Shown here: one piece after another, positions 54,583-64,000 of the stretch
How the letters are laid out: each line of letters opens with the position of its first letter
Numbering within the stretch: the first letter of the stretch is position 1
NCBI GenBank assembly: GCA_019510305.1
Contig: JAEKKN010000020.1
Coordinates: forward strand, 47,511-111,510
Direction: 5' to 3'
DNA from: Microbacterium sp.
GTDB lineage: Bacteria > Actinomycetota > Actinomycetes > Actinomycetales > Microbacteriaceae
DNA length: 64,000 bases
Notes under the pieces: model-generated
The model's input: only the letters and a program-made list of their open reading frames with translations
What the model was told of the DNA's origin: nothing
Databases searched by the model: none
Program-made: the position numbers and the translations under genes

Positions 54583-54993
54583 ATGGGCTGGTTCGGGAGG
54601 AAGCGCGATCCGCAGGACGCGAACGAGATGCTGCGGCAGTACAACGAGGCCGAGGCCGAACGCCTGGCCGGTCTGGCACACGGTGCAGTCGGTGCGCCAG
54701 TGACCGTCTCCACCGCCGTCACCACGGGCGAGCTCGTCGTCGAAGACGTCTTCACGATCACGGGACGCGGCCAGGTGGTGACCGGCACCGTCGCGGCAGG
54801 GATCGTGCGAGTGGGTGATCGCATCGTGGTGCACCGCGACGGCGCCGAGGTGGGAACATCGGAGATCACCGGCATCGAGATGTTCCGCACGAAGGCGACG
54901 GAAGCCGCGGCAGGGACCATGGCGGGACTGCTGCTGCGCGGCCACCTCGACCTGGCGCGAGGCGACGTCATCCGCACGTCCGCGTCAGCGTGA
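54583..54993 (+). CDS. standalone EF-Tu domain 2-like protein
   Basis: A 136-aa protein. After a charged N-terminus (GRKRDPQDANEMLRQYNEAEAERL), residues ~40-134 form a beta-barrel resembling translation-factor domain 2: VEDVFTITGRGQVVTGTVAAGIVRVGDRIVVHRDG ... GTMAGLLLRGHLDLARGDVIR. No GTPase domain is present. It lies just before dapA, 28 bp away. The function is unknown. Confidence 0.82.
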   Translation: MGWFGRKRDPQDANEMLRQYNEAEAERLAGLAHGAVGAPVTVSTAVTTGELVVEDVFTITGRGQVVTGTVAAGIVRVGDRIVVHRDGAEVGTSEITGIEMFRTKATEAAAGTMAGLLLRGHLDLARGDVIRTSASA

Positions 54994-55021
54994 GCGAGCG
55001 ACGAACCGATACGCTGGGAAC

Positions 55022-55999
55022 ATGACGCACTCGGGCAATCCATTCGGACAGGTTCTCGTCGCGCTGGTCACTCCGATGACCGCCGACGGCGAAGTCGACT
55101 GGCCCGCCGTCGAGAAGCACATGGATGACGTCATCACCGCGGGTGCGGACGGCATCGTCGTGACGGGTACGACCGGCGAGACCTCGACCCTCACGGACCC
55201 CGAGAAGCTCAAGCTGGTCGAGGTGGGCAAGTCGGTCTCGGCGGGCCGCGCCAAGATCATCACGGGCGGCGGATCCAACGAGACCGCGCACGCGATCGAG
55301 CTCTACAAGGCCAGCGAGAAGCTCGGGGCCGACGGCATCATGATCGTCACGCCGTACTACAACAAGCCGACTCAGGCCGGCATCCTCACGCACTTCCGCC
55401 TCGTCGCCGACGCGACCGATCTGCCGGTCATCCTCTACGACATCCCGGGTCGCACCGGTGTGCCGATCAAGTACGAGACGATCCTCCGGCTCGCCAAGCA
55501 TCCGAACATCCTCGCCGTGAAGGACGCCAAGGGCGACTTCTCCGAGGTGAGCCGCGTGCTCAACCAGACCGATCTGATGTACTTCTCCGGCGACGACGCG
55601 AACGTGCTTCCTCACCTCGCCATCGGCGCCACGGGATTGATCGGCGTCACCGCCAACATCACCGCGACCCCGTATCGCACGATCGTCGACGCCGTGAACC
55701 GCGGGGATCTCGCGACCGCGACCGCCGAGCACAAGCGCCTCGAGCCGCTCGTGCGCGCCGCGATGACCCACGTTCCCGGCACGGTGGCAGCCAAGTACAT
55801 CCTGCACGGACTCGGGCGCATCTCGAGCCCGCGCGTGCGTCTGCCCCTGGTGGGTCCGGAAGAGTGGGAGGCCGCCCTCATCGAGGACGAGCTCGCTCTC
55901 GTCACGGATGTGCCCGGCGCGGACTTCTCGAACTTCCGGCCCGACCGCAATGCGGCCGCCGGCGGTGCCCTGCCGAAGGTGCACGGCACCACGCGCTGA
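55022..55999 (+). CDS. dapA: 4-hydroxy-tetrahydrodipicolinate synthase
   Basis: A 325-aa TIM-barrel enzyme condensing pyruvate and aspartate semialdehyde. It has the Schiff-base lysine Lys167 in AVKDAKGD, the Tyr of VTPYYNKP, and the GTTGETSTLT loop. It provides the first committed step of lysine and peptidoglycan-diaminopimelate synthesis. A C-terminal extension (~20 residues, ending GGALPKVHGTTR) goes beyond the family core. Confidence 0.96.
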   Translation: MTHSGNPFGQVLVALVTPMTADGEVDWPAVEKHMDDVITAGADGIVVTGTTGETSTLTDPEKLKLVEVGKSVSAGRAKIITGGGSNETAHAIELYKASEKLGADGIMIVTPYYNKPTQAGILTHFRLVADATDLPVILYDIPGRTGVPIKYETILRLAKHPNILAVKDAKGDFSEVSRVLNQTDLMYFSGDDANVLPHLAIGATGLIGVTANITATPYRTIVDAVNRGDLATATAEHKRLEPLVRAAMTHVPGTVAAKYILHGLGRISSPRVRLPLVGPEEWEAALIEDELALVTDVPGADFSNFRPDRNAAAGGALPKVHGTTR

Positions 56000-56067
56000 G
56001 ACATCGGGCGCGGAGACGCGTCCCTGAGAACGAACGGACGCGCGGAGCGTCCGACTGAGGAGACAGC

Positions 56068-57744
56068 ATGTCCATCCCCATCGCAGATCCGGCAGAGCTC
56101 GACGAGGGGACCCTGCGCGTCACACCGCTCGGCGGCCTCGGCGAGATCGGTCGCAACATGACCATGTTCGAGTACGAGGGCAAGATCCTGATCGTCGACT
56201 GCGGCGTGCTCTTCCCCGAAGAGCACCAGCCCGGCGTCGACCTCATCCTGCCCGACTTCGAGCCGATCCGGGATCGTCTCGACGACATCGTCGGCGTCGT
56301 TCTCACGCACGGGCACGAGGACCACATCGGAGCGGTGCCGTACCTGCTCCGTCTGAAGAGCGACATCCCGCTGATCGGATCCGGCCTGACGCTCGCCCTC
56401 GTCGAGGCGAAGCTCAAGGAGCACCGCATCAAGGCCTTCACTCTCACGGTGAAGGAGGGCCAACAGGAGAAGGTGGGCCCGTTCGATCTCGAGTTCGTCG
56501 CGGTGAATCACTCGATCCCCGATGCGCTGGCCGTCGCCATCCGCACACCCGCCGGCATGGTGCTCGCCACCGGCGATTTCAAGATGGACCAGTTGCCGCT
56601 GGACGGACGCATCACCGACCTGCGGGCGTTCTCGCGCCTCGGCGAAGAGGGGGTCGACTTGTTCCTGGTCGACTCGACCAACGCCGACGTCCCCGGGTTC
56701 ACCCCGACGGAGCGCTCGATCGGACCGGTGCTCGATCAGGTGATCGGCAAGGCCCCTCGACGCGTCATCGTCGCAAGCTTCTCGAGCCACGTGCATCGCG
56801 TGCAGCAGGTCATCGACGCTGCCGCCGCCCACGGGCGCCGCGTCGCCTTCCTCGGTCGCAGCATGGTGCGCAACATGACGATCGCCGAGCAGCTGGGCTA
56901 CCTGAAGGTGCCGGACGGCGTCCTCATCGACTTCAAGAAGGCGCGTGACCTTCCCGACGAGCAGATCGTCTACATGTCCACGGGCTCGCAGGGCGAGCCC
57001 ATGGCCGTGCTCAGCCGCATGGCCAACATGGATCATGCGATCGAGGTGAGCGAGGGCGACACCGTCATCCTCGCCTCCAGCCTCATCCCCGGCAACGAGA
57101 ACGCCGTGTATCGGGTGATCGACGGCCTCACCAAGCTCGGCGCGAACGTCGTGCACAAGGCGAACGCGCGCGTGCACGTCTCGGGCCACGCCGCCGCCGG
57201 CGAGCTGCTGTACTGCTACAACATCCTCAAGCCGAAGAACGTGCTGCCCGTGCACGGCGAGTACCGGCACCTGATGGCGAACGCCAAGCTCGCGCAGGAC
57301 ACCGGCATCGCCGAGGAGCGCACGATCATCGCGTCCAACGGCACAGTGATCGACCTCAAGGACGGCGTGGCGCGCGTGGTCGGACAGCTCGACCTCGGAT
57401 TCGTCTACGTCGACGGTTCGACCGTCGGAGAGATCACGGATGCGGATCTCAAGGACCGTCGGATCCTCGGCGAAGAGGGCTTCGTCTCGGTGATCGTCGT
57501 GGTGGATGCCGGTACCGGCCGCATCATCTCGGGACCGGAGATCCACGCCCGCGGCATCGCGGAGGACGACTCGGTGTTCGACGACGTCGTGCCGAAGATC
57601 ATCGCAGCACTGAAGGACGCCTCCGGCAACGGAGTGCGCGACACGCACGCTCTGTCGCAGGTCGTCCGCCGCACGATCGGACGCTGGGTGAATCAGAAGC
57701 TGCGTCGTCGTCCCATGATCGTGCCTCTGGTCATCGAGGCGTGA
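56068..57744 (+). CDS. rnj: ribonuclease J
   Basis: A 558-aa metallo-beta-lactamase/beta-CASP ribonuclease. The zinc motif THGHEDHIGAVPY places His81, His83, Asp85 and His86. Other landmarks are VNHSIPDALAVAI, the beta-CASP region SFSSHVHRVQQVIDAA and MSTGSQGEP, and RVHVSGHAAAGELL. It combines endonuclease and 5'-exonuclease activity in RNA maturation and decay, complementing PNPase encoded 10 kb away. ATG 56068 follows GAGGAG. Confidence 0.96.
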   Translation: MSIPIADPAELDEGTLRVTPLGGLGEIGRNMTMFEYEGKILIVDCGVLFPEEHQPGVDLILPDFEPIRDRLDDIVGVVLTHGHEDHIGAVPYLLRLKSDIPLIGSGLTLALVEAKLKEHRIKAFTLTVKEGQQEKVGPFDLEFVAVNHSIPDALAVAIRTPAGMVLATGDFKMDQLPLDGRITDLRAFSRLGEEGVDLFLVDSTNADVPGFTPTERSIGPVLDQVIGKAPRRVIVASFSSHVHRVQQVIDAAAAHGRRVAFLGRSMVRNMTIAEQLGYLKVPDGVLIDFKKARDLPDEQIVYMSTGSQGEPMAVLSRMANMDHAIEVSEGDTVILASSLIPGNENAVYRVIDGLTKLGANVVHKANARVHVSGHAAAGELLYCYNILKPKNVLPVHGEYRHLMANAKLAQDTGIAEERTIIASNGTVIDLKDGVARVVGQLDLGFVYVDGSTVGEITDADLKDRRILGEEGFVSVIVVVDAGTGRIISGPEIHARGIAEDDSVFDDVVPKIIAALKDASGNGVRDTHALSQVVRRTIGRWVNQKLRRRPMIVPLVIEA

Positions 57745-57808
57745 CGACGGCCGAGGACTCACAGGCGCGCGTCACTCGGGCGTAACCGGCGCGTCCTAGG
57801 CTCTGGAC

Positions 57809-58303
57809 ATGACCGAGCAGTTCTCGATCCGTCCCGCCATGCAGAGCGACGGCAGCTTCTTCGGCGACATGGTCGTCGAGGCGGCGAACTGGCGGGGTCG
57901 CGCGCCTCAGGCACGCCACGAGATCCTCACATCCGCTGTGCATCGCCGGTACATCTCCGGGTGGATGCGCCCGGCGGATGCGGGGTTCGTCGCCGTCGAC
58001 GCGGGTGGCAACGAGATGGGCGCCGCCTGGTATCGGATGCTGCCCCGCAGCGACCCCGGCTTCGGATTCGTCGAGACCGCCGTGCCCGAGCTCATCATCG
58101 GGGTGCAGCCGATCTGGCGAGCCCACGGGGTCGGCCGTACGCTCTTGCGACGACTCGTGCTCCACGCGCACGAGCAGGGACATCGGCGGCTCAGCCTGAG
58201 CGTCGAGCACGACAACTTCGCCCGCAACCTCTACCGTTCGGAGGGCTTCGTCACCACGGTGCAGAGCGAAGGCCGCGACACCATGGTGCACCGGCTGTCC
58301 TGA
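57809..58303 (+). CDS. GNAT family N-acetyltransferase
   Basis: A 164-aa acyltransferase fold. The acetyl-CoA-binding motif lies in ELIIGVQPIWRAHGVGRTLLRRLVLHAHEQG, and the C-terminal DNFARNLYRSEGFVTT is the usual beta-5/alpha-4 segment. The substrate is unknown. It occupies the gap between rnj and ftsK. Confidence 0.88.
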   Translation: MTEQFSIRPAMQSDGSFFGDMVVEAANWRGRAPQARHEILTSAVHRRYISGWMRPADAGFVAVDAGGNEMGAAWYRMLPRSDPGFGFVETAVPELIIGVQPIWRAHGVGRTLLRRLVLHAHEQGHRRLSLSVEHDNFARNLYRSEGFVTTVQSEGRDTMVHRLS

Positions 58304-58393
58304 AGAGCTCGCGCGATCCGAGGCTGGTACCGAAGGATGCCGGAAAGCCGCGTCATTACGGGCTTTGTCGGCTGCTGGTCGTAACGTGAGAGC

Positions 58394-61087
58394 ATGCCCA
58401 GGAGCACTACGAAGACCGCGCGCGCATCGGCGAGCGCACCGTCGCGCCCGAAGCGGCAGACCGCGCCGAAGGCTCAGGCGGCTCCGAAGAAGTACATCGA
58501 CGAGACCGACAAGCCACCTCTCGCCGTCCGTGCCTGGAACGGCATCGCGCACGGCGTGGGCGGGATGTTCCGCGCGTTCGGCCCCGAGACGCTCGAGAAG
58601 GACGACCGTCGCGACGGGTTCCCGTTCCTGCTGGTGCTGCTGGCCATCGCCGGAGCCGTGAACGAGTGGTTCTTCATCGGCAACGAGATCGCCGGCAACA
58701 TCAGCGCCTACTCCGTGGGACTCCTCGTCGGACGCGTCGCCTTCGTGATGCCCGTTCTGCTCCTGCTGCTCGCGGGATGGCTCTTCCGGCATCCCTCGTC
58801 GGTGAACGACAACGGGCGGATCGGCATCGGGTTCGGCCTCTTCGCCATCGCGATGGCCGGGTTCTGCCATGTCGCGGGTGGCACGCCGCAGCCGAAGCAG
58901 GGCATGGTCGCCCTCAGTGCCGCTGGCGGGCTGTCGGGCTGGATGGTCGGACAGCCCCTGACGTATCTGACGACGATCCCCGCGTACATCGTTCTCGCCC
59001 TGTTCGCCGGCCTGAGCATCCTGATCCTCACCAAGACGCCGCCGAACCGCATCGGTCAGCGCTTGGGAGACCTGTACACCTGGATGTTCGACGCCGAGCG
59101 CGTCGAGAAGCCCGCGAAGGACGCGGCCGTCGACGAGGCCGACAAGGTCGACGATCCCGATGTGCTGCCGTGGTGGCGGCGCAACAAGACCGGTCGAGAA
59201 GAAGACCCCGACGAGGGCACTCTCGGATCGGATGACATCACCGCTCTCCTCACGACCGCTGACCCCACGCCCGCATACGACCAGGCCGTGGTCGTCGAAG
59301 ACCCCTACGACGTGGCGACCGAGGTGCTGTCCGACGTGCGGTCGGTCACCGACGCGCTCGCGGGGCAGCAGAGCACGGCGCTGCTCGACGACTCCGACAC
59401 CGGTGAGATGCCGGAGCTCCCTGGCCTCGACGGCTTCGGCACAGAGGGGCCGGGGGAGCGGGGACCGCAGGCGCCGGTGGCGCCGTACATCCTTCCGCCG
59501 CCCAACCTGCTCGTGGAGGGTCCGCCGCCCGTCGTGCGTTCGGAGGCGACCGACAAGGTGATCGAGCAGATCACGAACGTGCTCACGCAGTTCAAGGTCG
59601 ATGCGAAGGTCACCGGGTTCTCTCGCGGGCCGACGGTCACGCAGTACGAGGTCGAAGTCGGGCACGGCGTCAAGGTCGAGAAGATCCTGCAGCTGAGCAA
59701 CAACTTCGCGTATGCCGTGGCCTCGAACGACGTGCGCATCCTCTCGCCGATTCCGGGCAAGAGCGCGATCGGCATCGAGATCCCGAACGCCGACAAGGAG
59801 ATGGTCGCGCTGGGTGACGTCCTGCGTTCCCAGGCCGCGCAGAAGAGCACGCATCCCATGACGATCGGCGTCGGCAAGGACGTCGGCGGCAACATCGTGA
59901 TCGCCAACCTCGCGAAGATGCCGCACCTGCTCGTCGCCGGTTCGACCGGCTCGGGCAAATCGAGCTTCGTGAACTCGATGATCACGAGCCTGCTGATGCG
60001 GGCACGTCCCTCCGACGTGCGGATGGTGCTGATCGACCCGAAGCGCGTGGAGCTCACGAGCTACGCCGGCGTTCCTCACCTGATCACGCCCATCATCACG
60101 AACCCGAAGAAGGCCGCAGAGGCTCTGCAGTGGGTCGTGAAAGAGATGGACATGCGGTACGACGACCTCGCGTCGTTCGGATTCCGCCACATCGACGACT
60201 TCAACCGGGCAGTGCGTGCCGGTGAGGTCGAGGTTCCCGTCGGCAGTGAACGGGTTCTCAAGCCGTACCCGTATCTGCTGGTCGTGGTCGACGAGCTCGC
60301 CGACCTCATGATGGTCGCCCCTCGTGACGTCGAGGACTCGATCGTCCGAATCACCCAGCTCGCGCGCGCATCCGGCATCCACCTCGTGCTCGCCACACAG
60401 CGACCCAGCGTCGACGTCGTGACCGGTCTGATCAAGGCCAACGTGCCCTCGCGTCTCGCCTTCGCCGTGACCAGCGTCACCGACAGCCGTGTCATCCTCG
60501 ACAGCCCCGGCGCCGACAAGCTGATCGGTCAGGGTGACGCCCTGTTCTCTCCGATGGGCTCGTCCAAGCCGTTCCGTCTGCAGGGCGCCTGGGTCGACGA
60601 GAAGGAGATCGACGCGGTCGTCAAGCACGTGACGCGTCAGGCCCGCCCCGAGTACCGGTCCGATGTGCAGGAGGCGATGGACCCGGCCAAGAAGAAGGAA
60701 GTCGACGAGGACATCGGAGACGACCTCGAGCTGCTGCTCGCAGCCGCCGAGCTCATCGTGTCGTCCCAGTTCGGTTCCACATCGATGCTGCAGCGCAAGC
60801 TCCGTGTCGGCTTCGCCAAGGCGGGCCGTCTGATGGATCTGCTCGAATCGCGAGAGATCGTGGGCCCGTCCGAGGGATCGAAGGCGCGTGACGTGCTGGC
60901 GACCGCCGAGCAGCTGCCGCAGGTGCTCGCGAAGCTCCGCGGTGACGACGCGCCGGCTGCGCCTTCGGCGGCCGCGCCGGCACCGGCCGGCCGCGCGCAG
61001 GATCCGGTCGAGGCGCAGTTCGACGGGCTTCCGGTCGTCGAGGCGGAAGGCGACGAAGACGCCTGGGGACTCACGGGGCGCGACTGA
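58394..61087 (+). CDS. ftsK: DNA translocase FtsK/SpoIIIE
   Basis: An 897-aa septum-localised DNA pump. The N-terminal region (~75-215) has four membrane helices, and a Pro/acid-rich linker follows to ~365. The motor has Walker A GSTGSGKS (516-523) and Walker [12 protein letters not shown] (Asp633). The C-terminal gamma winged-helix segment (~750-830, [24 protein letters not shown]) recognises KOPS-like sequences. It moves chromosome ends through the closing septum and cooperates with XerCD. Its stop overlaps the pgsA start by one base. Confidence 0.96.
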   Translation: MPRSTTKTARASASAPSRPKRQTAPKAQAAPKKYIDETDKPPLAVRAWNGIAHGVGGMFRAFGPETLEKDDRRDGFPFLLVLLAIAGAVNEWFFIGNEIAGNISAYSVGLLVGRVAFVMPVLLLLLAGWLFRHPSSVNDNGRIGIGFGLFAIAMAGFCHVAGGTPQPKQGMVALSAAGGLSGWMVGQPLTYLTTIPAYIVLALFAGLSILILTKTPPNRIGQRLGDLYTWMFDAERVEKPAKDAAVDEADKVDDPDVLPWWRRNKTGREEDPDEGTLGSDDITALLTTADPTPAYDQAVVVEDPYDVATEVLSDVRSVTDALAGQQSTALLDDSDTGEMPELPGLDGFGTEGPGERGPQAPVAPYILPPPNLLVEGPPPVVRSEATDKVIEQITNVLTQFKVDAKVTGFSRGPTVTQYEVEVGHGVKVEKILQLSNNFAYAVASNDVRILSPIPGKSAIGIEIPNADKEMVALGDVLRSQAAQKSTHPMTIGVGKDVGGNIVIANLAKMPHLLVAGSTGSGKSSFVNSMITSLLMRARPSDVRMVLIDPKRVELTSYAGVPHLITPIITNPKKAAEALQWVVKEMDMRYDDLASFGFRHIDDFNRAVRAGEVEVPVGSERVLKPYPYLLVVVDELADLMMVAPRDVEDSIVRITQLARASGIHLVLATQRPSVDVVTGLIKANVPSRLAFAVTSVTDSRVILDSPGADKLIGQGDALFSPMGSSKPFRLQGAWVDEKEIDAVVKHVTRQARPEYRSDVQEAMDPAKKKEVDEDIGDDLELLLAAAELIVSSQFGSTSMLQRKLRVGFAKAGRLMDLLESREIVGPSEGSKARDVLATAEQLPQVLAKLRGDDAPAAPSAAAPAPAGRAQDPVEAQFDGLPVVEAEGDEDAWGLTGRD

Positions 61088-61662
61088 TGGCCATTCCACG
61101 GCAGCTCCCCAACGCGATCACGGTCGCACGCATCCCCCTCGCGGTGGTCTTCTTCGTGTTGCTGCTGCTCGGAGGCACCTACGGCGAGCCCGATCCGGTG
61201 CTGCGCTGGGTGGCCGGCGCCCTTTTCATCCTCGCGATCTCCACCGATTGGGTCGACGGGTACCTGGCCCGCAAGTACGACATCGTCAGCGACTTCGGAA
61301 AGCTGTGGGATCCGATCGCCGACAAGCTCCTCACCGGAGCAGGATTCATCGGCCTCGCGATCCTCGGCGAGGTGAACTGGTGGATCGTCGCGATCATCCT
61401 GGTGCGCGAGTGGGGGATCACCGTCCATCGGCTGATGATCGTGAACGAGCATGTGGTCGCGGCGGCCTGGATGGGCAAGCTCAAGACGACCGTGCAGGCG
61501 GTCGCGCTCGGCTGGGCGCTGCTGCCGCTGCACGTGCTCATCGGACTCCAGCCCTGGACCCTCGTCACGGCCGTGCTGATGGTCGTCGTGCTCGTGCTCA
61601 CCGTCGCGAGCGGCATCGACTACATCGTCGCCCAGGTGCGCGGCGCCCGGGCGAAGGCGTGA
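61087..61662 (+). CDS. pgsA: CDP-diacylglycerol-glycerol-3-phosphate 3-phosphatidyltransferase
   Basis: A 191-aa membrane enzyme making phosphatidylglycerophosphate. The CDP-alcohol motif D-G-x2-A-R-x8-G-x3-D-x3-D is perfect: Asp57, Gly58, Ala61, Arg62, Gly71, Asp75, Asp79. About six hydrophobic helices are present. It sits in a TGATG overlap with ftsK and a GTGA overlap with cinA, forming a tight operon. Confidence 0.95.
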   Translation: MAIPRQLPNAITVARIPLAVVFFVLLLLGGTYGEPDPVLRWVAGALFILAISTDWVDGYLARKYDIVSDFGKLWDPIADKLLTGAGFIGLAILGEVNWWIVAIILVREWGITVHRLMIVNEHVVAAAWMGKLKTTVQAVALGWALLPLHVLIGLQPWTLVTAVLMVVVLVLTVASGIDYIVAQVRGARAKA

Positions 61663-62141
61663 GCGAGGCATCCGAGGTCCTCGAGGAACTGCGTTCCCGA
61701 GGATGGACGCTGGGCATCGCCGAGTCGCTGACCGGGGGAGCCGTCGCGGCGGAATGCGTCTCGGTGCCGGGCGCCTCCGCCGTTCTCCTGGGTGCGGTGG
61801 TGGCCTACGCGACGCCCGTCAAACACACTCTGCTGGGAGTCGATGCGGATCTGCTCGATGAGCACGGGCCCGTCCACCCGCTGGTGGCCGCGCAGATGGC
61901 CGACGGAGTTCGCTCGGCCGTGGCCGTAGACGGACGCAGGGCGGATGTCGGAATCTCCACGACGGGCATCGCCGGTCCCGACTCGCCTGATGGTCAGCCG
62001 GTCGGTACTGTGCACATCGGCGCGGTGACGCCCGAAGGTGCGCGAACGGCGGCCTTCCTGTTCTCCGGAGATCGTGCGCAGATCCGTGCGCAGACGGTGC
62101 AGGAGGCGTTCGCCGTGCTGCTCGAACTGCTACGGGAATAG
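61659..62141 (+). CDS. cinA: CinA C-terminal family protein (nicotinamide-nucleotide amidase)
   Basis: A 160-aa protein carrying only the CinA C-terminal domain: GIAESLTGGAVAAECVSVPGASAVLLGAVVAYATPVKHTLLGV and GISTTGIAGPDSPDGQPVGTVHIG. In bacteria this domain deamidates nicotinamide mononucleotide (PncC). The GTG start at 61659 overlaps pgsA. The order pgsA-cinA-clgR-recA is conserved in actinobacteria. Confidence 0.93.
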   Translation: MSEASEVLEELRSRGWTLGIAESLTGGAVAAECVSVPGASAVLLGAVVAYATPVKHTLLGVDADLLDEHGPVHPLVAAQMADGVRSAVAVDGRRADVGISTTGIAGPDSPDGQPVGTVHIGAVTPEGARTAAFLFSGDRAQIRAQTVQEAFAVLLELLRE

Positions 62142-62276
62142 ATGGCTCTGCAACAAAGTTGACATGAGTGTGCTCACATTCAAACCACAGGGTGTCAAGG
62201 TAGATTCTGTGCAAGCAAGAGGTATTAGACTGGCGATCTCTTCGAGGGCGACCTCGGGAACTGGGAGGAGGTTCCG

Positions 62277-62585
62277 ATGATTCTCGTACGACAGGAAATC
62301 GGCGATGTGCTGAGGGACTTCCGTCAGCAGAAGGGGCGTACGCTCCGGCAGGTCGCAAGCAAGGCATCCGTGGCTCTGGGCTATCTCAGTGAGGTCGAGC
62401 GCGGGCAGAAGGAAGCATCGAGCGAGATCCTCGCTTCGGTCGCAGAGGCGCTCGACGTTCCGATCTCCACCATCATGCGCGAGGTCGGCGACCGGATCTC
62501 GGTGCTCGAGGGCATCCAGGTCTTCCCCGATGTCGTGCCCGACGATCTCGTCGCGTCGATCGAGCCTCAGCTCACGCTGCGCTGA
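62277..62585 (+). CDS. clgR: XRE family regulator ClgR
   Basis: A 102-aa helix-turn-helix protein: IGDVLRDFRQQKGRTLRQVASKASVALGYLSEVERGQKEASSEILASVAEALDVP. This matches the ClgR/PopR regulators that activate clp protease genes and other proteolysis genes, and the cinA-clgR-recA position agrees. A promoter-like TTGACA (62159-62164) lies upstream. GGGAGGAGG precedes the ATG. Confidence 0.93.
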   Translation: MILVRQEIGDVLRDFRQQKGRTLRQVASKASVALGYLSEVERGQKEASSEILASVAEALDVPISTIMREVGDRISVLEGIQVFPDVVPDDLVASIEPQLTLR

Positions 62586-62603
62586 TCAGCTCTACTTTCG
62601 TCG

Positions 62604-62828
62604 ATGCGTCGCAGTGAGTTCCTCCGCGCCGTGGACGTCGAGTTCGGGGGGCGCGCGTCCTCGTTGGTCAGCGACCTGGTCCTGACACAGCTCGGAGACC
62701 GCACGGCTGCCGCGGCGTTGACAGACGGTCTGCCGCCCCGAGAGATCTGGCTGGCGTTGTGTGCCGAGATGGACGTGCCGATCGAACGACGCCATGGCGC
62801 GGGGCGATTGGAACCTCGCAAGCGCTGA
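62604..62828 (+). CDS. DUF3046 protein
   Basis: A 74-aa protein, full match to DUF3046 from memory of the family: RRSEFLRAVDVEFGGRASSLVSDLVL, GDRTAAAALTDGLPPREIWLALCAEMDVP, and a terminal RRHGAGRLEPRKR. It is typically encoded just before recA in actinobacteria; the function is unknown. Confidence 0.92.
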   Translation: MRRSEFLRAVDVEFGGRASSLVSDLVLTQLGDRTAAAALTDGLPPREIWLALCAEMDVPIERRHGAGRLEPRKR

Positions 62829-62878
62829 GGCGGTTGTTCGAGAGATCCGTGTTTCGACACGCCGAATGCGACATGTCC

Positions 62879-62894
62879 TCGAAGATGTGTTCGA
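62879..62894. promoter_or_regulatory. LexA (SOS) box of recA
   Basis: TCGAAGATGTGTTCGA matches the actinobacterial LexA consensus TCGAACRTNYGTTCGA at all but one position, 198 bp before the recA start. A candidate -10 (TAGTCT, 62902-62907) follows, so LexA would cover the upstream promoter part. Confidence 0.85.
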
Positions 62895-63091
62895 TAGGGC
62901 GTAGTCTTCTGCACAAGTGGTTCTGATGCCGTGTTATCCCCAGTTCGTGGGCGTCCTGACGCAATGTCCGAGGCTCCTCGTACGGTGAAGACAAGGCCTC
63001 GAAGCCATACGCCTTGTCGGAGAGTTCTCCCCATCCGGGGGTGGGCCGCGACAGCCTACAGGCGGCAACACGCGAGCAGAAGGAACACATC

Positions 63092-64000
63092 ATGCCATCA
63101 CCCGCAGACCGCGAGAAGTCCCTCGAGACCGCACTCGCACAGATCGACCGCCAGTTCGGAAAGGGCTCGGTCATGCGGCTGGGCAGCGATGAGCGCGCTC
63201 CCGTCGCCGTGATCCCCACGGGTTCCATCGCTCTCGATGTCGCTCTCGGCGTCGGCGGCCTGCCACGCGGACGCATCGTCGAGATCTACGGTCCGGAGTC
63301 GTCGGGTAAGACGACCCTGACTCTGCACGCGATTGCCAATGCGCAGCGCGCAGGAGGCATCGCCGCCTTCATCGATGCCGAGCACGCGCTCGATCCCGAC
63401 TACGCGGCGAAGCTCGGTGTCGACATCGATGCTCTGCTCGTCTCCCAGCCCGACACCGGTGAGCAGGCGCTCGAGATCGCCGACATGCTCGTGCGCTCCG
63501 GAGCCATCGATCTGATCGTCATCGACTCCGTCGCAGCGCTCGTGCCCCGGGCCGAGATCGAGGGCGAGATGGGCGATTCGCATGTGGGTCTGCAGGCCAG
63601 GCTCATGTCGCAGGCCCTCCGCAAGCTCACCGGCGGACTGAACCAGACCAACACCACGATGATCTTCATCAACCAGCTGCGCGAGAAGATCGGCGTGTTC
63701 TTCGGCTCGCCTGAGACCACAGCCGGTGGTAAGGCGCTGAAGTTCTACGCGTCCGTGCGACTCGACATCCGTCGGATCGAGACGCTGAAGGACGGCACCG
63801 ACGCGGTGGGAAACCGTACGCGTGTCAAGGTCGTGAAGAACAAGATGGCGCCGCCCTTCAAGCAGGCCGAATTCGACATCCTGTACGGCATCGGCATCTC
63901 GCGAGAGGGCAGCCTGATCGACTTCGGTGTCGAGCACGGCATCGTCAAGAAGTCCGGATCGTGGTACACGTACGACGGTGACCAGCTGGGTCAGGGCAAG
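63092..64000 (+). CDS. recA: recombinase RecA (3' end outside window)
   Basis: The first 303 codons of recA, open to the window end; a full protein would be about 350 aa. Walker A GPESSGKT is at 67-74, with [38 protein letters not shown] and [28 protein letters not shown]. It drives strand exchange and LexA self-cleavage. The ATG at 63092 is preceded by AAGGAA. Regulation by the LexA box 200 bp upstream is expected. Confidence 0.97.
   Translation, partial: MPSPADREKSLETALAQIDRQFGKGSVMRLGSDERAPVAVIPTGSIALDVALGVGGLPRGRIVEIYGPESSGKTTLTLHAIANAQRAGGIAAFIDAEHALDPDYAAKLGVDIDALLVSQPDTGEQALEIADMLVRSGAIDLIVIDSVAALVPRAEIEGEMGDSHVGLQARLMSQALRKLTGGLNQTNTTMIFINQLREKIGVFFGSPETTAGGKALKFYASVRLDIRRIETLKDGTDAVGNRTRVKVVKNKMAPPFKQAEFDILYGIGISREGSLIDFGVEHGIVKKSGSWYTYDGDQLGQGK

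Noticed and set aside
58344-58366. AAAGCC/GGCTTT hairpin before ftsK
   Set aside because: Only 6 bp of stem with an 11-nt loop; too weak to call a terminator.
57731-61099. 1122-aa reverse-strand ORF opposite ftsK
   Set aside because: A GC-rich shadow of ftsK with low-complexity Arg/Asp/His content and no family motifs; ftsK itself is unambiguous.

Overview
The window is high-GC, densely packed DNA from an actinobacterium, most likely Microbacteriaceae (Microbacterium or a close relative). The evidence is the GC-rich codon use, the gene order pnp/dapB/thyA/dapA/rnj/ftsK/pgsA/cinA/clgR/DUF3046/recA, an actinobacterial-type LexA box in front of recA, and frequent ATGA/GTGA stop-start overlaps. 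I saw no tRNA, rRNA, CRISPR array, insertion sequence or prophage.

Layout. 0-6.7 kb: an AbiEi/DUF559-like protein flanked by intergenic repeats, oligopeptidase B, a Pit phosphate transporter with a small membrane partner, and a TetR regulator divergent from a reductase gene broken by a one-base frameshift. 6.7-9.2 kb: a CpdA-like phosphodiesterase and aspartate ammonia-lyase. 9.3-15.5 kb: a sugar (probably beta-glucoside) uptake and hydrolysis operon, with a binding protein, two permeases, a GH3 beta-glucosidase and a LacI regulator. Two LacI-type operators exactly 30 bp apart sit at its promoter, and it has no ATPase of its own. 15.6-24.0 kb: single-gene housekeeping and accessory units (DUF4190-like protein, FAH family, PrsW protease, alpha/beta hydrolase, FKBP, YceI, AlkA-like glycosylase, EamA and MFS transporters). 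24.2 kb: rpsO.

24.5-44.5 kb is an accessory block between rpsO and pnp, genes that are neighbours in many bacteria. It holds a membrane protein/winged-helix pair behind twin palindromes, a 2OG-Fe(II) oxygenase, the EfeUOB iron importer with an iron-box-like operator, a serine hydrolase/acyltransferase pair, a CE1758/CE1759-type flavin monooxygenase and reductase pair, an FAD oxidoreductase, a DctA transporter with a divergent CitA/CitB-type two-component system, DUF5302 and DedA proteins, a glycosyltransferase fused to an SGNH hydrolase, and UDP-glucose dehydrogenase.

44.6-64 kb is the conserved backbone. It runs: pnp with a long leader and TTG start; an aldo/keto reductase-like protein that has lost all four catalytic residues; a histidine phosphatase; dapB; an OsmC protein; a DUF4395/thioredoxin-like pair; thyA-folA; an SDR; a NUDIX hydrolase; an EF-Tu domain-2-like protein; dapA; rnj; a GNAT; ftsK-pgsA-cinA; clgR; DUF3046; and recA, cut by the window edge. 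Together these cover RNA turnover, lysine/diaminopimelate and thymidylate synthesis, chromosome segregation, phospholipid synthesis and recombination.
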